Shown: positions 6,903 through 13,529 of the stretch, in pieces
Position numbering within the stretch: the first letter of the stretch is position 1
Layout: every line of letters begins with the position of its first letter
Origin: Candidatus Bathyarchaeota archaeon
GTDB lineage: Archaea > Thermoproteota > Bathyarchaeia > Bathyarchaeales > B26-1
Assembly: GCA_018396795.1 (NCBI GenBank)
Contig: JAGTRH010000010.1
Coordinates: 1 to 15,638, forward strand
Direction of reading: 5' to 3'
Length of the DNA stretch: 15,638 nt
The notes under the pieces: generated by a model
What the model was told of the DNA's origin: nothing
Database searches by the model: none
What the model saw: only the letters and a program-made list of their open reading frames with translations
Translations under genes and position numbers: made by a program

Positions 6903-7541
6903 TCAAGATTTACTATTTGATTTATTTTTAGGAAGATCCGGAAGTCTTATCTTGCTCTCTGCTACAAGAGCCGCTTCCTCAAGAATCTTCTGAGCATCCA
7001 TGCTCTCTACGTCTAAGTTTAGGTTTTCACCTACTCCTTGACCAACCTCAACCATCACGTCGTCAAGCATTTTCTCAACGTGATTAAGCTCTAGGTTAAT
7101 TTCCGGAATGAAATTCGATAAACTCGCGCGTACCTCTCCTACCGCTCCCTTTGCCAAAGAAACCGCTGATGTAAAGTTCCCAAATTCATAAATTGTGCGA
7201 AGCCTCAACGCAGCCTTATCCAGAGACATCTTTGAATTTACGAGTAAATCCTTATGTTTACGTATCTCTGCGAGTTCATTGGCGAGTATTTTTGCTCGAT
7301 CTTCATCATGCTTTTCATAAGCCTGAATAATTTTCTCAGTTAATTCTCTGTCGCGTTTAGTATATTGATCTATATAGCCATTTATTCTACCTAACTGCGA
7401 TTCAATACGCTTTATAGCCTCATTAACTTGAATTTTTAGGGGTTTTACTGGTCGAACCGCACCTTTTATACCATCTGCTCCGCTTTCCCATTTCTTAGGG
7501 AAATTTGTCAATATTCCACCATCCAATAATTTCGGCAGCAT
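6903..7541 (-). CDS. cdvB: CdvB / ESCRT-III (Snf7-family) cell-division protein
   Basis: An archaeal ESCRT-III homologue, which polymerises on membranes during division or vesicle release. From the ATG at 7541 it has 212 residues. The helical ESCRT-III core spans about 36-165, including RINGYIDQYTKRDREL, ANELAEIRKHKDLL and FIPEINLELNHVEKML, which closely follow the Sulfolobus CdvB pattern. The tail is linker-like and ends in RLPDLP (199-204), resembling the MIM2 motif that binds the MIT domain of Vps4/CdvC. There is no C-terminal winged-helix domain. An in-frame start at 7610 is rejected: it lies upstream of the TATA box at 7574-7583, which predicts a leader of about 10 nt and no Shine-Dalgarno site. 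No cdvA or cdvC lies nearby; the neighbour is a divergent KaiC-like gene. Confidence 0.88.
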   Translation of the reverse strand: MLPKLLDGGILTNFPKKWESGADGIKGAVRPVKPLKIQVNEAIKRIESQLGRINGYIDQYTKRDRELTEKIIQAYEKHDEDRAKILANELAEIRKHKDLLVNSKMSLDKAALRLRTIYEFGNFTSAVSLAKGAVGEVRASLSNFIPEINLELNHVEKMLDDVMVEVGQGVGENLNLDVESMDAQKILEEAALVAESKIRLPDLPKNKSNSKS

Positions 7542-7573
7542 AAAAATAATAATAGAGTTTCTAATATGTGGGA

Positions 7574-7583
7574 ATATATAAAA
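7574..7583 (-). promoter_or_regulatory. TATA box of cdvB, deciding its start
   Basis: On the minus strand this reads TTTTATATAT. Transcription should begin near 7552, ten bases before the ATG at 7541. This gives a nearly leaderless mRNA and excludes the upstream in-frame codon at 7610. Confidence 0.55.
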
Positions 7584-7615
7584 CGATACGAATATATTTG
7601 CACACAGCATATTCT

Positions 7616-7640
7616 GCTTATTATATTGTTAAATATAAGC
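7616..7640 (+). promoter_or_regulatory. Promoter with inverted repeat upstream of the KaiC-like gene
   Basis: TTATTATAT (7618-7626) is a reasonable TATA box for a start near 7648, just ahead of the GGGAGG site at 7655-7660. It lies inside a perfect inverted repeat, GCTTAT-N13-ATAAGC. A dimeric repressor could bind such a site; the HTH protein of the same operon is a candidate. Both the box and the operator role are inferred. AT-rich DNA makes six-base dyads fairly common. Confidence 0.35.
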
Positions 7641-7666
7641 GACGTAACGTTTATGGGAGGATAACA

Positions 7667-8422
7667 ATGGCCATTGAAAGGGTGCCAACGGGCATTCCGG
7701 GATTTGATGAGATATTAAATGGTGGAATACCAAAGCGTAATGTAGTCCTATTAGCAGGTGGTCCCGGAACTGGCAAATCCATTTTTGGCTACCAATATTT
7801 ATTTAATGGATTAACAAGGAACCAGCCCGGGGTGCTTGTAGCGCTTGAGGAGCATCCAGTTCAGATAAGGCTTTCTATGGCGCAATTTGGCTGGGATATC
7901 TCATCCTATGAAGAAAAGGGCAAATTTGCTATGGTTGACGCATTCACAGCTGGAATAGGAGAAGCCGCAAGGAGAGAGAAGTATGTTGTTAGGGCGCCTG
8001 ACGACTTCCAGATGCTTGTAGATGCCCTTAGATCGGCTATTAGGGATGTTAATGCTGAAAGAGTTGTTGTTGATTCGGTAACAACGCTTTATATAACTAA
8101 GCCTGTAATGGCCAGGAGCATGGTTCTACAGCTCAAGAAGGTTTTATCAGGTTTAGGGTGCACCTCAATACTTATCTCGCAGGTAAGCGTGACTGAGAGA
8201 GGTTTTGGCGGCCCGGGCGTTGAGCATGCAGCCGACGGAATAATTAGGCTTGATCTGGATGAGATAAATGGTGAGCTTAAGCGTAGCATTATCGTTTGGA
8301 AGATGCGTGGAACATCTCATTCCATGAAGAGGCATCCATTTGAGATAACAGATAAAGGTCTCATTATTAAGCCTAAAGAGGTTATTATGGTAACCTTGAG
8401 GAGGGAGATTCAGCTTGAATGA
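7667..8422 (+). CDS. KaiC-like RecA-superfamily ATPase, single domain
   Basis: A 251-residue ATPase of the archaeal KaiC family, used in signalling and regulation rather than as a clock. It opens with the typical [20 protein letters not shown] stretch (6-25). Walker A is GGPGTGKS (31-38), the paired catalytic glutamates are Glu61-Glu62, and Walker B ends at VVVDS (133-137). The FGWD segment and the [16 protein letters not shown] strand-helix pattern also fit. Only one ATPase domain is present, unlike cyanobacterial KaiC with two. The ATG at 7667 has GGGAGG six bases upstream; longer in-frame openings toward 7568 cross the promoter and are rejected. Its end overlaps the start of the HTH gene by eight bases, so the two should be made together. 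The target is unknown. Confidence 0.92.
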   Translation: MAIERVPTGIPGFDEILNGGIPKRNVVLLAGGPGTGKSIFGYQYLFNGLTRNQPGVLVALEEHPVQIRLSMAQFGWDISSYEEKGKFAMVDAFTAGIGEAARREKYVVRAPDDFQMLVDALRSAIRDVNAERVVVDSVTTLYITKPVMARSMVLQLKKVLSGLGCTSILISQVSVTERGFGGPGVEHAADGIIRLDLDEINGELKRSIIVWKMRGTSHSMKRHPFEITDKGLIIKPKEVIMVTLRREIQLE

Positions 8423-8888
8423 AATATCTCTTTCACCAATTGGGAGAGAGCAGATTCATAAGCTTGAAACAGTGTTGCTAGTAAGCAGCATCCTAAGACG
8501 GGAAGTCCTAGAGGAGCTGAGAACCCCGGAGGAAAGGTTAACGTGGGTTGATAGTCTAGCTGTCGCGGCCGCCGCATTGGCTAGAGAGAAAGCGAAGATG
8601 TCGGTGTCCCAGATAGCTGAGGAACTTGGTAGAACGGAAGCTACAATAAGAAGTCATCTTCAAGGGAAGACTAAAGCTGGGCAAATAGTTAGGGAAACGT
8701 ATGAGAAGATAGCGAAAGAGGGAGTAAGCATAACATTACCAGAAATTGTTGCTCAAGAAGAGACTTCATGTCTGAAAGCCTCGCTGGAGGAGGAAATAAA
8801 GAAAAGACAAGAAATGCAGAAATTGCTTAGAGAGATAAGCACTACATTAGCCCATCTACTTGATAAAATAAATAAACTCACCGCTTAA
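8415..8888 (+). CDS. HTH and coiled-coil regulator coupled to the KaiC-like ATPase
   Basis: A 157-residue protein with a helix-turn-helix at about 62-83 ([21 protein letters not shown]), where the second helix looks suited to DNA contact. A helical N-terminal part of some 60 residues precedes it, and a Glu/Lys-rich coiled coil at about 122-157 should make it a dimer or oligomer. The start is TTG at 8415, inside the end of the KaiC-like gene, with AGGAGGGAG seven bases upstream. This type of small HTH protein is often found beside KaiC-like genes in archaea. A transcription regulator whose activity is set by the ATPase is my inference. The inverted repeat at 7616-7640 is a possible target. Confidence 0.78.
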   Translation: MNEISLSPIGREQIHKLETVLLVSSILRREVLEELRTPEERLTWVDSLAVAAAALAREKAKMSVSQIAEELGRTEATIRSHLQGKTKAGQIVRETYEKIAKEGVSITLPEIVAQEETSCLKASLEEEIKKRQEMQKLLREISTTLAHLLDKINKLTA

Positions 8889-8899
8889 AACTGATAACT

Positions 8900-8909
8900 C
8901 TATAAATAG
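8900..8909 (+). promoter_or_regulatory. TATA box of the nitroreductase gene
   Basis: CTATAAATAG is a strong archaeal TATA match. A start near 8930 leaves about 18 nt of leader containing GGGGAGG at 8934-8940, seven bases before the GTG start codon. Confidence 0.55.
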
Positions 8910-8947
8910 TTGTGTATTGACAATTTAAAGTGTGGGGAGGTTAAGTA

Positions 8948-9469
8948 GTGGATATATTCGATCTCTTTAAAACCAGAAGGAGCATTCGTTCTTTCACTAC
9001 GGAAGATGTTAGTGAGGAGCAGGTTGAGAAGATTCTCGAGGCTGCTAGATGGGCTCCCTCAGCCGGGAATATTCAGCCATGGGAGTTTATTGTGATCAGA
9101 AACTTGGAGACTAAGAGGGGTATCGCCAGAGCAGCCTTAAACCAGACTTTCATAGAGGAGGCTCCAGTAGTCATAGTAGTGTGCGCAGATGAAGTTAGAT
9201 CCAGTCGAGTATACGGGAGCCGGGGGGCAACTCTTTACTGCATACAGGATACGGCCGCGGCAATAGAGAATATTCTATTAGCCGTATGCGCTCTTGGCTT
9301 AGGAGCATGTTGGGTTGGAGCGTTCAATGAGGAGGAGGTTAGGCGAATCGTAAGAATACCCAGAGGTTTAAGGCCTGTGGCAATAATACCTATAGGATAT
9401 CCATCCGAAAAACCTAGTCCACCTCGCAAAAGAAACTTAAAAGAAATAGTTCATTATGAAACTTTCTAA
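8948..9469 (+). CDS. Nitroreductase-family flavoprotein
   Basis: A 173-residue FMN-dependent oxidoreductase, normally a homodimer, that uses NAD(P)H or another donor to reduce nitro compounds, quinones or related substrates. FMN-binding features are present: the N-terminal RRSIRSF (10-16), the PSAGNIQPW motif (37-45), and the GACWVGAF stretch near 118-125 that contacts the isoalloxazine ring. Length fits the short archaeal/bacterial form. The start codon is GTG, supported by GGGGAGG seven bases upstream and its own promoter. It stands alone and converges with the gene at 9515. The physiological substrate cannot be inferred; F420-linked or thioredoxin-like roles are not excluded. Confidence 0.92.
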   Translation: MDIFDLFKTRRSIRSFTTEDVSEEQVEKILEAARWAPSAGNIQPWEFIVIRNLETKRGIARAALNQTFIEEAPVVIVVCADEVRSSRVYGSRGATLYCIQDTAAAIENILLAVCALGLGACWVGAFNEEEVRRIVRIPRGLRPVAIIPIGYPSEKPSPPRKRNLKEIVHYETF

Positions 9470-9514
9470 GGAATTAACTGCGGCTGGAAGCCTCTTATGG
9501 CATTTCGCACAAGT

Positions 9515-9985
9515 TTATAATACTTCTCGAATATTACAGAGATTTGCGGCTGCTTTCAGAATGTCGGCTGCTTGATCATCTGTCAATGGATATCCATGCC
9601 AGCATCGCCCTTTAGCTTTCAAGCCGCTTAAAACCGTCTCTTTAATTGGCAGCGGTGGCTCAAACCTGTATAGCTTATTAAATATTATTGCTCCTCTCCA
9701 ACCCATTCTTTCACATTCATGTCTCTCATCATCTTTAAGGTTATCTCTTTCAACGAACTTTTTCACCACACCATAACCGATAAAGGAGTCGCCTACCTCG
9801 GATTTCCTAGCTAGAAATACTAGACCGCCCACCTCCCAGCGCCTAGCAATTCCCGGATAATATTTCCTTATTGTGAAAACCTGTCTGAACCATTCCTCCT
9901 TAGTTATCCGTAAAATAAAGTTTTTAGTTGAGACTCCACTCTTTTTGTTCAAGGTTATCACGCAACTAAAAGGGAAATCTAACAT
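9515..9985 (-). CDS. Conserved small protein, possible PUA/EVE-like fold
   Basis: A 156-residue protein I do not recognise firmly. From about residue 21 it reads like a PUA-like/EVE beta-barrel: KNFILRITKEEWFRQVF, then a basic YYPGIARRWEVGGLVFLARK segment, GDSFIGYGVVKKF, and later LYRFEPPLPIKET. EVE and PUA domains bind modified nucleic acids or nucleotides, so an RNA- or DNA-linked role is plausible but unproven. It has no signal peptide or membrane segment. The start is uncertain: ATG 9985 has no Shine-Dalgarno site and a TATA-like stretch only about 10 nt upstream, so GTG 9961 or TTG 9952 are real alternatives. The first 15-20 residues fit the fold poorly. It lies 47 nt after aIF2 gamma on the same strand and may share its transcript. 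Confidence 0.65.
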   Translation of the reverse strand: MLDFPFSCVITLNKKSGVSTKNFILRITKEEWFRQVFTIRKYYPGIARRWEVGGLVFLARKSEVGDSFIGYGVVKKFVERDNLKDDERHECERMGWRGAIIFNKLYRFEPPLPIKETVLSGLKAKGRCWHGYPLTDDQAADILKAAANLCNIREVL

Positions 9986-10032
9986 GGAAGAATTTTAAAT
10001 TTATGTCCTCTTCCATAAAGTGTTATGTGAAT

Positions 10033-11280
10033 TTATTTTACTATTCCGTAGCCTATTAATCTCCATCTTCCCATCATTTTTCTGCTTATTGCAACTCTTG
10101 AATTCTCTTCGGTGCAAACTGGACGTGTAAGTTTAAGCTCGACATTCTCACCTTTTATGTGTGTAACGCTTCCAGTTGTGATTGCTGTTCCAACATCGAG
10201 TAGAAGAGTCTCTCCAACGCTTATCTGCTTGACTTCAGTCTGCTCTTTAGCTCCGACGACTCGCTCAAAGAGGTGTGCTTCCATGGTCAAATCATACTTT
10301 GTGGGTGGTAGTGAACCCGGCTTACCCGCAACATTTCCAGATAGACCATCAGCTTTTGTCAAGGATGGATCAAGGAGCGTGCCGACGCCGACTAGGCCGC
10401 CGCATACGGCCTCCTCAACGTATCTGCCTCCTGCATGTAAACTCGTTATTTTTGTGAATAATTGTTCATAGGTACCTCTGGTTGCTGAAACACTTATTCC
10501 GGGTCTTATTTCAAGTTCTTCTCCAACTCTAAATTTACCGTGAAGTATGGATCCTCCTATAACGCCTCCAACGAGATTTTCAACTGGTGTTCCAGGCTTG
10601 TTTACATCAAAGGATCGTACAATATACATGCGTGGCGGTTTTAATGGATCTCTGGGTGGTGTGGGAATATATTTCTCTATCGCATATAATAGCAGGTCTA
10701 TGTTAACTGAATGAAGAGCGGATATTGGTATTATTGGAGCGCCCTCGGCCACTGTTCCCCTTGTAAACTCAAGTATCTCCTTGTAGCTTTCAAGCGCCCT
10801 CCTCTTATCAACCAAATCTATCTTAGTTTGAGCTATTACTATTTTTTTGACACCCACGATCTCTATCGCAGCAAGGTGCTCGCGGGTTTGAGGTTGTGGG
10901 CATGTTTCGTCAGCGGCTATGACGAGTATGACGCCGTCCATAACGGCTGCTCCGGAAAGCATGGTTGCCATTAAAGCTTCATGTCCTGGTGAGTCCACAA
11001 AACTTAATGCTCTTACAAACTCGCCCTTAGATCCGCATTTAGGACAGATCTCGCTTGTCGAGTAGTTACGGGGTGGCTCGCAGGTTGGACATTTATAGAT
11101 TGGTGCATCAGCATATCCAAGTTTTATAGTGATGCCCCTCTTTAATTCCTCACTATGTCTCGCAGCCCAAACCCCGGTGAGGGCTTCAACAAGAGTTGTC
11201 TTCCCGTGGTCTACATGTCCTATCGTGCCAATATTTACTTCTGGTTGACGCGGTAATCCAATACTCTTAGCCATATTCAT
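10033..11280 (-). CDS. eif2g: Translation initiation factor aIF2 subunit gamma
   Basis: The GTPase subunit of archaeal IF2, which carries initiator Met-tRNA to the small ribosomal subunit. The G domain shows GHVDHGKTT (about 21-29), a zinc knuckle with Cys-x2-Cys pairs (CPTC and CPKC), DSPGHE and the TKID specificity motif. Two beta-barrel domains follow, ending in RWRLIGYGIV. Length (415 residues) matches the family. Three starts are in frame close together: TTG 11283, ATG 11280 and ATG 11274. No Shine-Dalgarno site is present, and the TATA box at 11305-11316 predicts transcription starting near 11284. The mRNA is therefore probably leaderless, and ATG 11280 is the likely start. It is divergent from the block with the alpha subunit at 12534. 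Confidence 0.97.
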   Translation of the reverse strand: MNMAKSIGLPRQPEVNIGTIGHVDHGKTTLVEALTGVWAARHSEELKRGITIKLGYADAPIYKCPTCEPPRNYSTSEICPKCGSKGEFVRALSFVDSPGHEALMATMLSGAAVMDGVILVIAADETCPQPQTREHLAAIEIVGVKKIVIAQTKIDLVDKRRALESYKEILEFTRGTVAEGAPIIPISALHSVNIDLLLYAIEKYIPTPPRDPLKPPRMYIVRSFDVNKPGTPVENLVGGVIGGSILHGKFRVGEELEIRPGISVSATRGTYEQLFTKITSLHAGGRYVEEAVCGGLVGVGTLLDPSLTKADGLSGNVAGKPGSLPPTKYDLTMEAHLFERVVGAKEQTEVKQISVGETLLLDVGTAITTGSVTHIKGENVELKLTRPVCTEENSRVAISRKMMGRWRLIGYGIVK

Positions 11281-11304
11281 CAACAGTAGAGGAATCGGAT
11301 TAGA

Positions 11305-11316
11305 TTAATATAAATA
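11305..11316 (-). promoter_or_regulatory. TATA box of aIF2 gamma (leaderless transcript)
   Basis: On the minus strand the sequence reads GTATTTATATTA. The expected transcription start, near 11284, falls within a few bases of the start codon, and no ribosome binding site exists upstream of it. Together these point to leaderless translation. Confidence 0.55.
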
Positions 11317-11350
11317 CATCGATGAATGCAGCATTAGACATGCGAAGAAG

Positions 11351-11359
11351 CTTTTATAG
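11351..11359 (+). promoter_or_regulatory. TATA box of the zinc-ribbon membrane protein gene
   Basis: CTTTTATAG lies about 25 nt before a probable transcription start near 11381, just ahead of the AGGTGAT Shine-Dalgarno site at 11386-11392. It is back to back with the aIF2 gamma promoter. Confidence 0.45.
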
Positions 11360-11398
11360 GGGCAATAGTTCTTTAGAGAGTATGCAGGTGATATGAAA

Positions 11399-11995
11399 AT
11401 GGCTACATGCAATAAATGCGGCTTTAGATTACCAGAGGGTGCAGTTTTCTGCCCAAACTGTGGAGCTCCCGTTAGGAAAGCTGAGGAGTATGCTGTTCCC
11501 TCAGATTCGGTAGCAAGCCTTCTTAGGCTCGGTATGTTAGGCACATTTCTATCGATAGCGATATTAACTATTGCTGGTCCAGTAGAATTATATTTTGTAC
11601 CGTCGTTTGTCTCGGCATTAATTATAATATATCTCTCTAAAACTAAGAGACTTAGAGATGCGATTATAATTGCTGCGACAATTTATCTTTTCACTGATGC
11701 GATAATCACCGGGATGTTCCTTGGAACGCTTTACGCGTATAATCAATCATTGGTATCATACTACCAGCAGTATTATGGAGATTATGTACCAACGTTCATT
11801 GATGTCTTAATGTACTCGATTTCGCCAGTGACAGCGGTAATAGCTGGTTATATTGGCTCTAGAATAGCGCCTAGGAAGAGGGAGGGAGCATATCCCTATT
11901 ATAAGGAAGGGGGACTTGGCCCGACCGTGGTTTTCAGTCTTACAGGAGCCTTCAAAAAATTTAAATATGCTCTCATAGGCTCTTATACAAGTTGA
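11399..11995 (+). CDS. Zinc-ribbon membrane protein of unknown function
   Basis: A 198-residue protein with a compact zinc ribbon at the N-terminus (Cys4, Cys7, Cys18, Cys21; CNKCGF and CPNCGAPV) followed by four likely membrane segments at about 44-60, 63-79, 88-111 and 133-153. A Tyr/Gln-rich loop with SYYQQYYGDY separates segments three and four. The tail is basic and soluble. Such zinc-ribbon/membrane proteins are common in archaea but I know of no shown function. Two starts compete: ATG 11393 touches the AGGTGAT site, whereas ATG 11399 lies six bases after it, so I prefer the latter. It precedes the L44e operon, whose promoter seems to lie inside its last codons. Confidence 0.8.
   Translation: MATCNKCGFRLPEGAVFCPNCGAPVRKAEEYAVPSDSVASLLRLGMLGTFLSIAILTIAGPVELYFVPSFVSALIIIYLSKTKRLRDAIIIAATIYLFTDAIITGMFLGTLYAYNQSLVSYYQQYYGDYVPTFIDVLMYSISPVTAVIAGYIGSRIAPRKREGAYPYYKEGGLGPTVVFSLTGAFKKFKYALIGSYTS
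11960..11968 (+). promoter_or_regulatory. TATA-like box inside the zinc-ribbon gene, for the L44e operon
   Basis: TTTAAATAT matches the archaeal TATA consensus and predicts transcription from near 11990, about 30 nt before the L44e ATG. It lies within the last ten codons of the preceding gene. Read-through from that gene is an equally possible source of mRNA. Confidence 0.4.
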
Positions 11996-12020
11996 ATGAT
12001 TACTGTGTGGCGTATCATCA

Positions 12021-12296
12021 ATGAACATACCTAAGGAAATAAGAACATACTGCCCAAAATGTAATAAACATACAGCGCATACCGTTTCAATATATAAAGA
12101 TGGCAGGCGTAGAGCTCTCGCTAAGGGCGAACGTGCGCATGAAAGAGAAAGGAGGGGCTATGGTGGACAGAAGTATCCAATGCTTAGACGCAAGGCTAAA
12201 ACAACAAAGAAGCAAACATTTAAACTTAAATGCAAAGATTGTGGTTATATCCTCCATAAGGAGGGTATACGTCTAAAGAAGGTTACAGTAAAGTAG
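12021..12296 (+). CDS. rpl44e: Large-subunit ribosomal protein L44e
   Basis: A 91-residue basic ribosomal protein of the archaeal/eukaryal type, located near the E site of the large subunit. It has the two zinc-binding pairs, Cys11/Cys14 (TYCPKCNKHT) and Cys71/Cys74 (CKDCGY), and the basic central segment with GYGGQKYPMLRRKAKTTKK. Length matches the family. The ATG has only a weak GTGGCG site upstream. It opens the conserved archaeal order L44e, S27e, aIF2 alpha, Nop10, PAC2, with S27e 21 nt downstream. Confidence 0.97.
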   Translation: MNIPKEIRTYCPKCNKHTAHTVSIYKDGRRRALAKGERAHERERRGYGGQKYPMLRRKAKTTKKQTFKLKCKDCGYILHKEGIRLKKVTVK

Positions 12297-12317
12297 ATTC
12301 TGCGGGGGCGCTCAAAG

Positions 12318-12515
12318 ATGAAGATTTGGGAGAAAATTATACCTAGACCAAGAAGTCATTTTATCCAAGTCAAGTGTCCTGACTGCGGCAATGAACAGGC
12401 AACTTTCAGTCATGCGGCATCTATTGTTCGCTGTAATATTTGTGGGGCAGTTCTTGCCGAGCCGACTGGTGGGAAAGCAAATATTAGGGGCGAGATTGTA
12501 GCTAAATTTGAGTAA
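12318..12515 (+). CDS. rps27e: Small-subunit ribosomal protein S27e
   Basis: A 65-residue zinc-binding protein of the archaeal/eukaryal small ribosomal subunit. The four ligands are Cys20, Cys23, Cys39 and Cys42 ([10 protein letters not shown] and [10 protein letters not shown]). The sequence following, [13 protein letters not shown], is typical of the family. GGGGGCG lies about eight bases before the ATG. Short gaps on both sides indicate one transcript with L44e and aIF2 alpha. Confidence 0.97.
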   Translation: MKIWEKIIPRPRSHFIQVKCPDCGNEQATFSHAASIVRCNICGAVLAEPTGGKANIRGEIVAKFE

Positions 12516-12533
12516 TAGGTGTTGAGGTGAAGT

Positions 12534-13322
12534 ATGCCCATACCTAAAGGTGACGAATGGCCTGAAGTTGGCGAACTCGTAATTTCAACGATCAATGAGA
12601 TAACTGATTATGGAGCATATGTGAGACTAGACGAGTACGGAAAGGACGGTTTTCTTCACATTTCCGAAATCTCATCCGGTTGGATAAGAAATATACGCGA
12701 TCACATTCGTGAGGGCGAGAAAGTCGTCTTAAAAGTCTTGAGAGTTGACCCGAACAGAAATCAAATAGATTTATCGCTTAGAAGAGTTACTCAACGCGAA
12801 AAACGAGAGAAAATTATGCTCTGGAAAAGAGGTAGGAAAGCTGATAGTCTACTTAGGAGCGCATCTCAGAAACTTGGGATAACTTTAGAGGAGTTATATA
12901 ACAAGATCGCTGAGCCTCTTGAGAAGTCTTTTGGCGATATTTATGGAGGTTTGGAAACGGCTGCAAGAGAGGGTGCCGAAGCCCTAATAAAGGCTGGTTT
13001 ATCAAGAGAATTAGCTGAGACCTTAACTGAGATCGCAAAAGAGAAAATTAGGGTTTCAGCCGTTAAAGTTAAGGGGATATTAAGTTTAACTTGCACAAAG
13101 CCCGATGGTGTTTTAAAAATAAAGGAGGCGTTGCAAAAAGCTAAGGATAGCGGGATTGCAAAAGGATCAAGCGTTAACATATATGTTGTTGCACCACCTA
13201 AATATCAGGTGGAAGTTACAGCTAAAGACTATAAGGAGGCAAATGCTATTTTAAAGAGAGTGGCGGATGTGGCTATAGGTACTATAACAAAGCTTGGTGG
13301 GCAAGGTTCATTTGAGAGTTGA
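12534..13322 (+). CDS. eif2a: Translation initiation factor aIF2 subunit alpha
   Basis: A 262-residue subunit that joins aIF2 gamma and strengthens initiator-tRNA binding. It has an N-terminal S1/OB domain (about 10-85; VISTINEITDYGAYV, then LHISEISSGWIRNIRDHI and VDPNRNQIDLSLRRV), a helical middle, and a C-terminal alpha/beta domain that contacts gamma (VKGILSLTCTKPDGV onward). In eukaryotes the loop after the SEIS-like motif holds the regulated Ser51; here the loop reads SSGWIRN, as usual in archaea. GAGGTGA lies three bases before the ATG. It starts 18 nt after S27e and ends 9 nt before Nop10. The gamma subunit is only 1.25 kb away but on the opposite strand. Confidence 0.97.
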   Translation: MPIPKGDEWPEVGELVISTINEITDYGAYVRLDEYGKDGFLHISEISSGWIRNIRDHIREGEKVVLKVLRVDPNRNQIDLSLRRVTQREKREKIMLWKRGRKADSLLRSASQKLGITLEELYNKIAEPLEKSFGDIYGGLETAAREGAEALIKAGLSRELAETLTEIAKEKIRVSAVKVKGILSLTCTKPDGVLKIKEALQKAKDSGIAKGSSVNIYVVAPPKYQVEVTAKDYKEANAILKRVADVAIGTITKLGGQGSFES

Positions 13323-13331
13323 TAGAAGGTT

Positions 13332-13529
13332 ATGGTTGGACTATTAAGAAAATGCGTAAAATGCGGGAGGTATACGCTTAGGAGGGATTCATGCCCCTAC
13401 TGCAATGGAGAAGTACGTGTTCCACATCCGGCGAAATTTTCACCAGACGACAAGTATGCAGCGTATAAGAGTGAATTAAGAGGAGTAATAGATGAGGAAA
13501 ACAGTAATAGTAGAGAAAGAGGAAGTTGA
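13332..13529 (+). CDS. nop10: H/ACA ribonucleoprotein subunit Nop10
   Basis: A 65-residue protein of the box H/ACA complex, which places pseudouridines in rRNA together with Cbf5, Gar1 and L7Ae. The zinc ligands are Cys8, Cys11, Cys21 and Cys24 (RKCVKCGRYTL and CPYCNG), followed by the classic VPHPAKFSPDDKY stretch that binds Cbf5. AAGGT lies just before the ATG. The C-terminus (about 15 residues, ENSNSRERGS) overlaps the start of the next gene by 38 nt and looks like poorly constrained coding sequence. Confidence 0.95.
   Translation: MVGLLRKCVKCGRYTLRRDSCPYCNGEVRVPHPAKFSPDDKYAAYKSELRGVIDEENSNSRERGS

Noticed and set aside
7568..7666. Upstream extension of the KaiC-like frame
   Set aside because: It crosses the divergent promoter region; the ATG at 7667 has an ideal Shine-Dalgarno site and begins the conserved family sequence.
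9482..9492. GGCT-GGA-AGCC hairpin between the converging nitroreductase and 9515 genes
   Set aside because: Four-base stem with no T-tract on either side, so it is not a convincing terminator.
10112..10471. Plus-strand open frame of 119 codons inside aIF2 gamma
   Set aside because: Antisense shadow of a highly conserved gene; no ribosome binding site.
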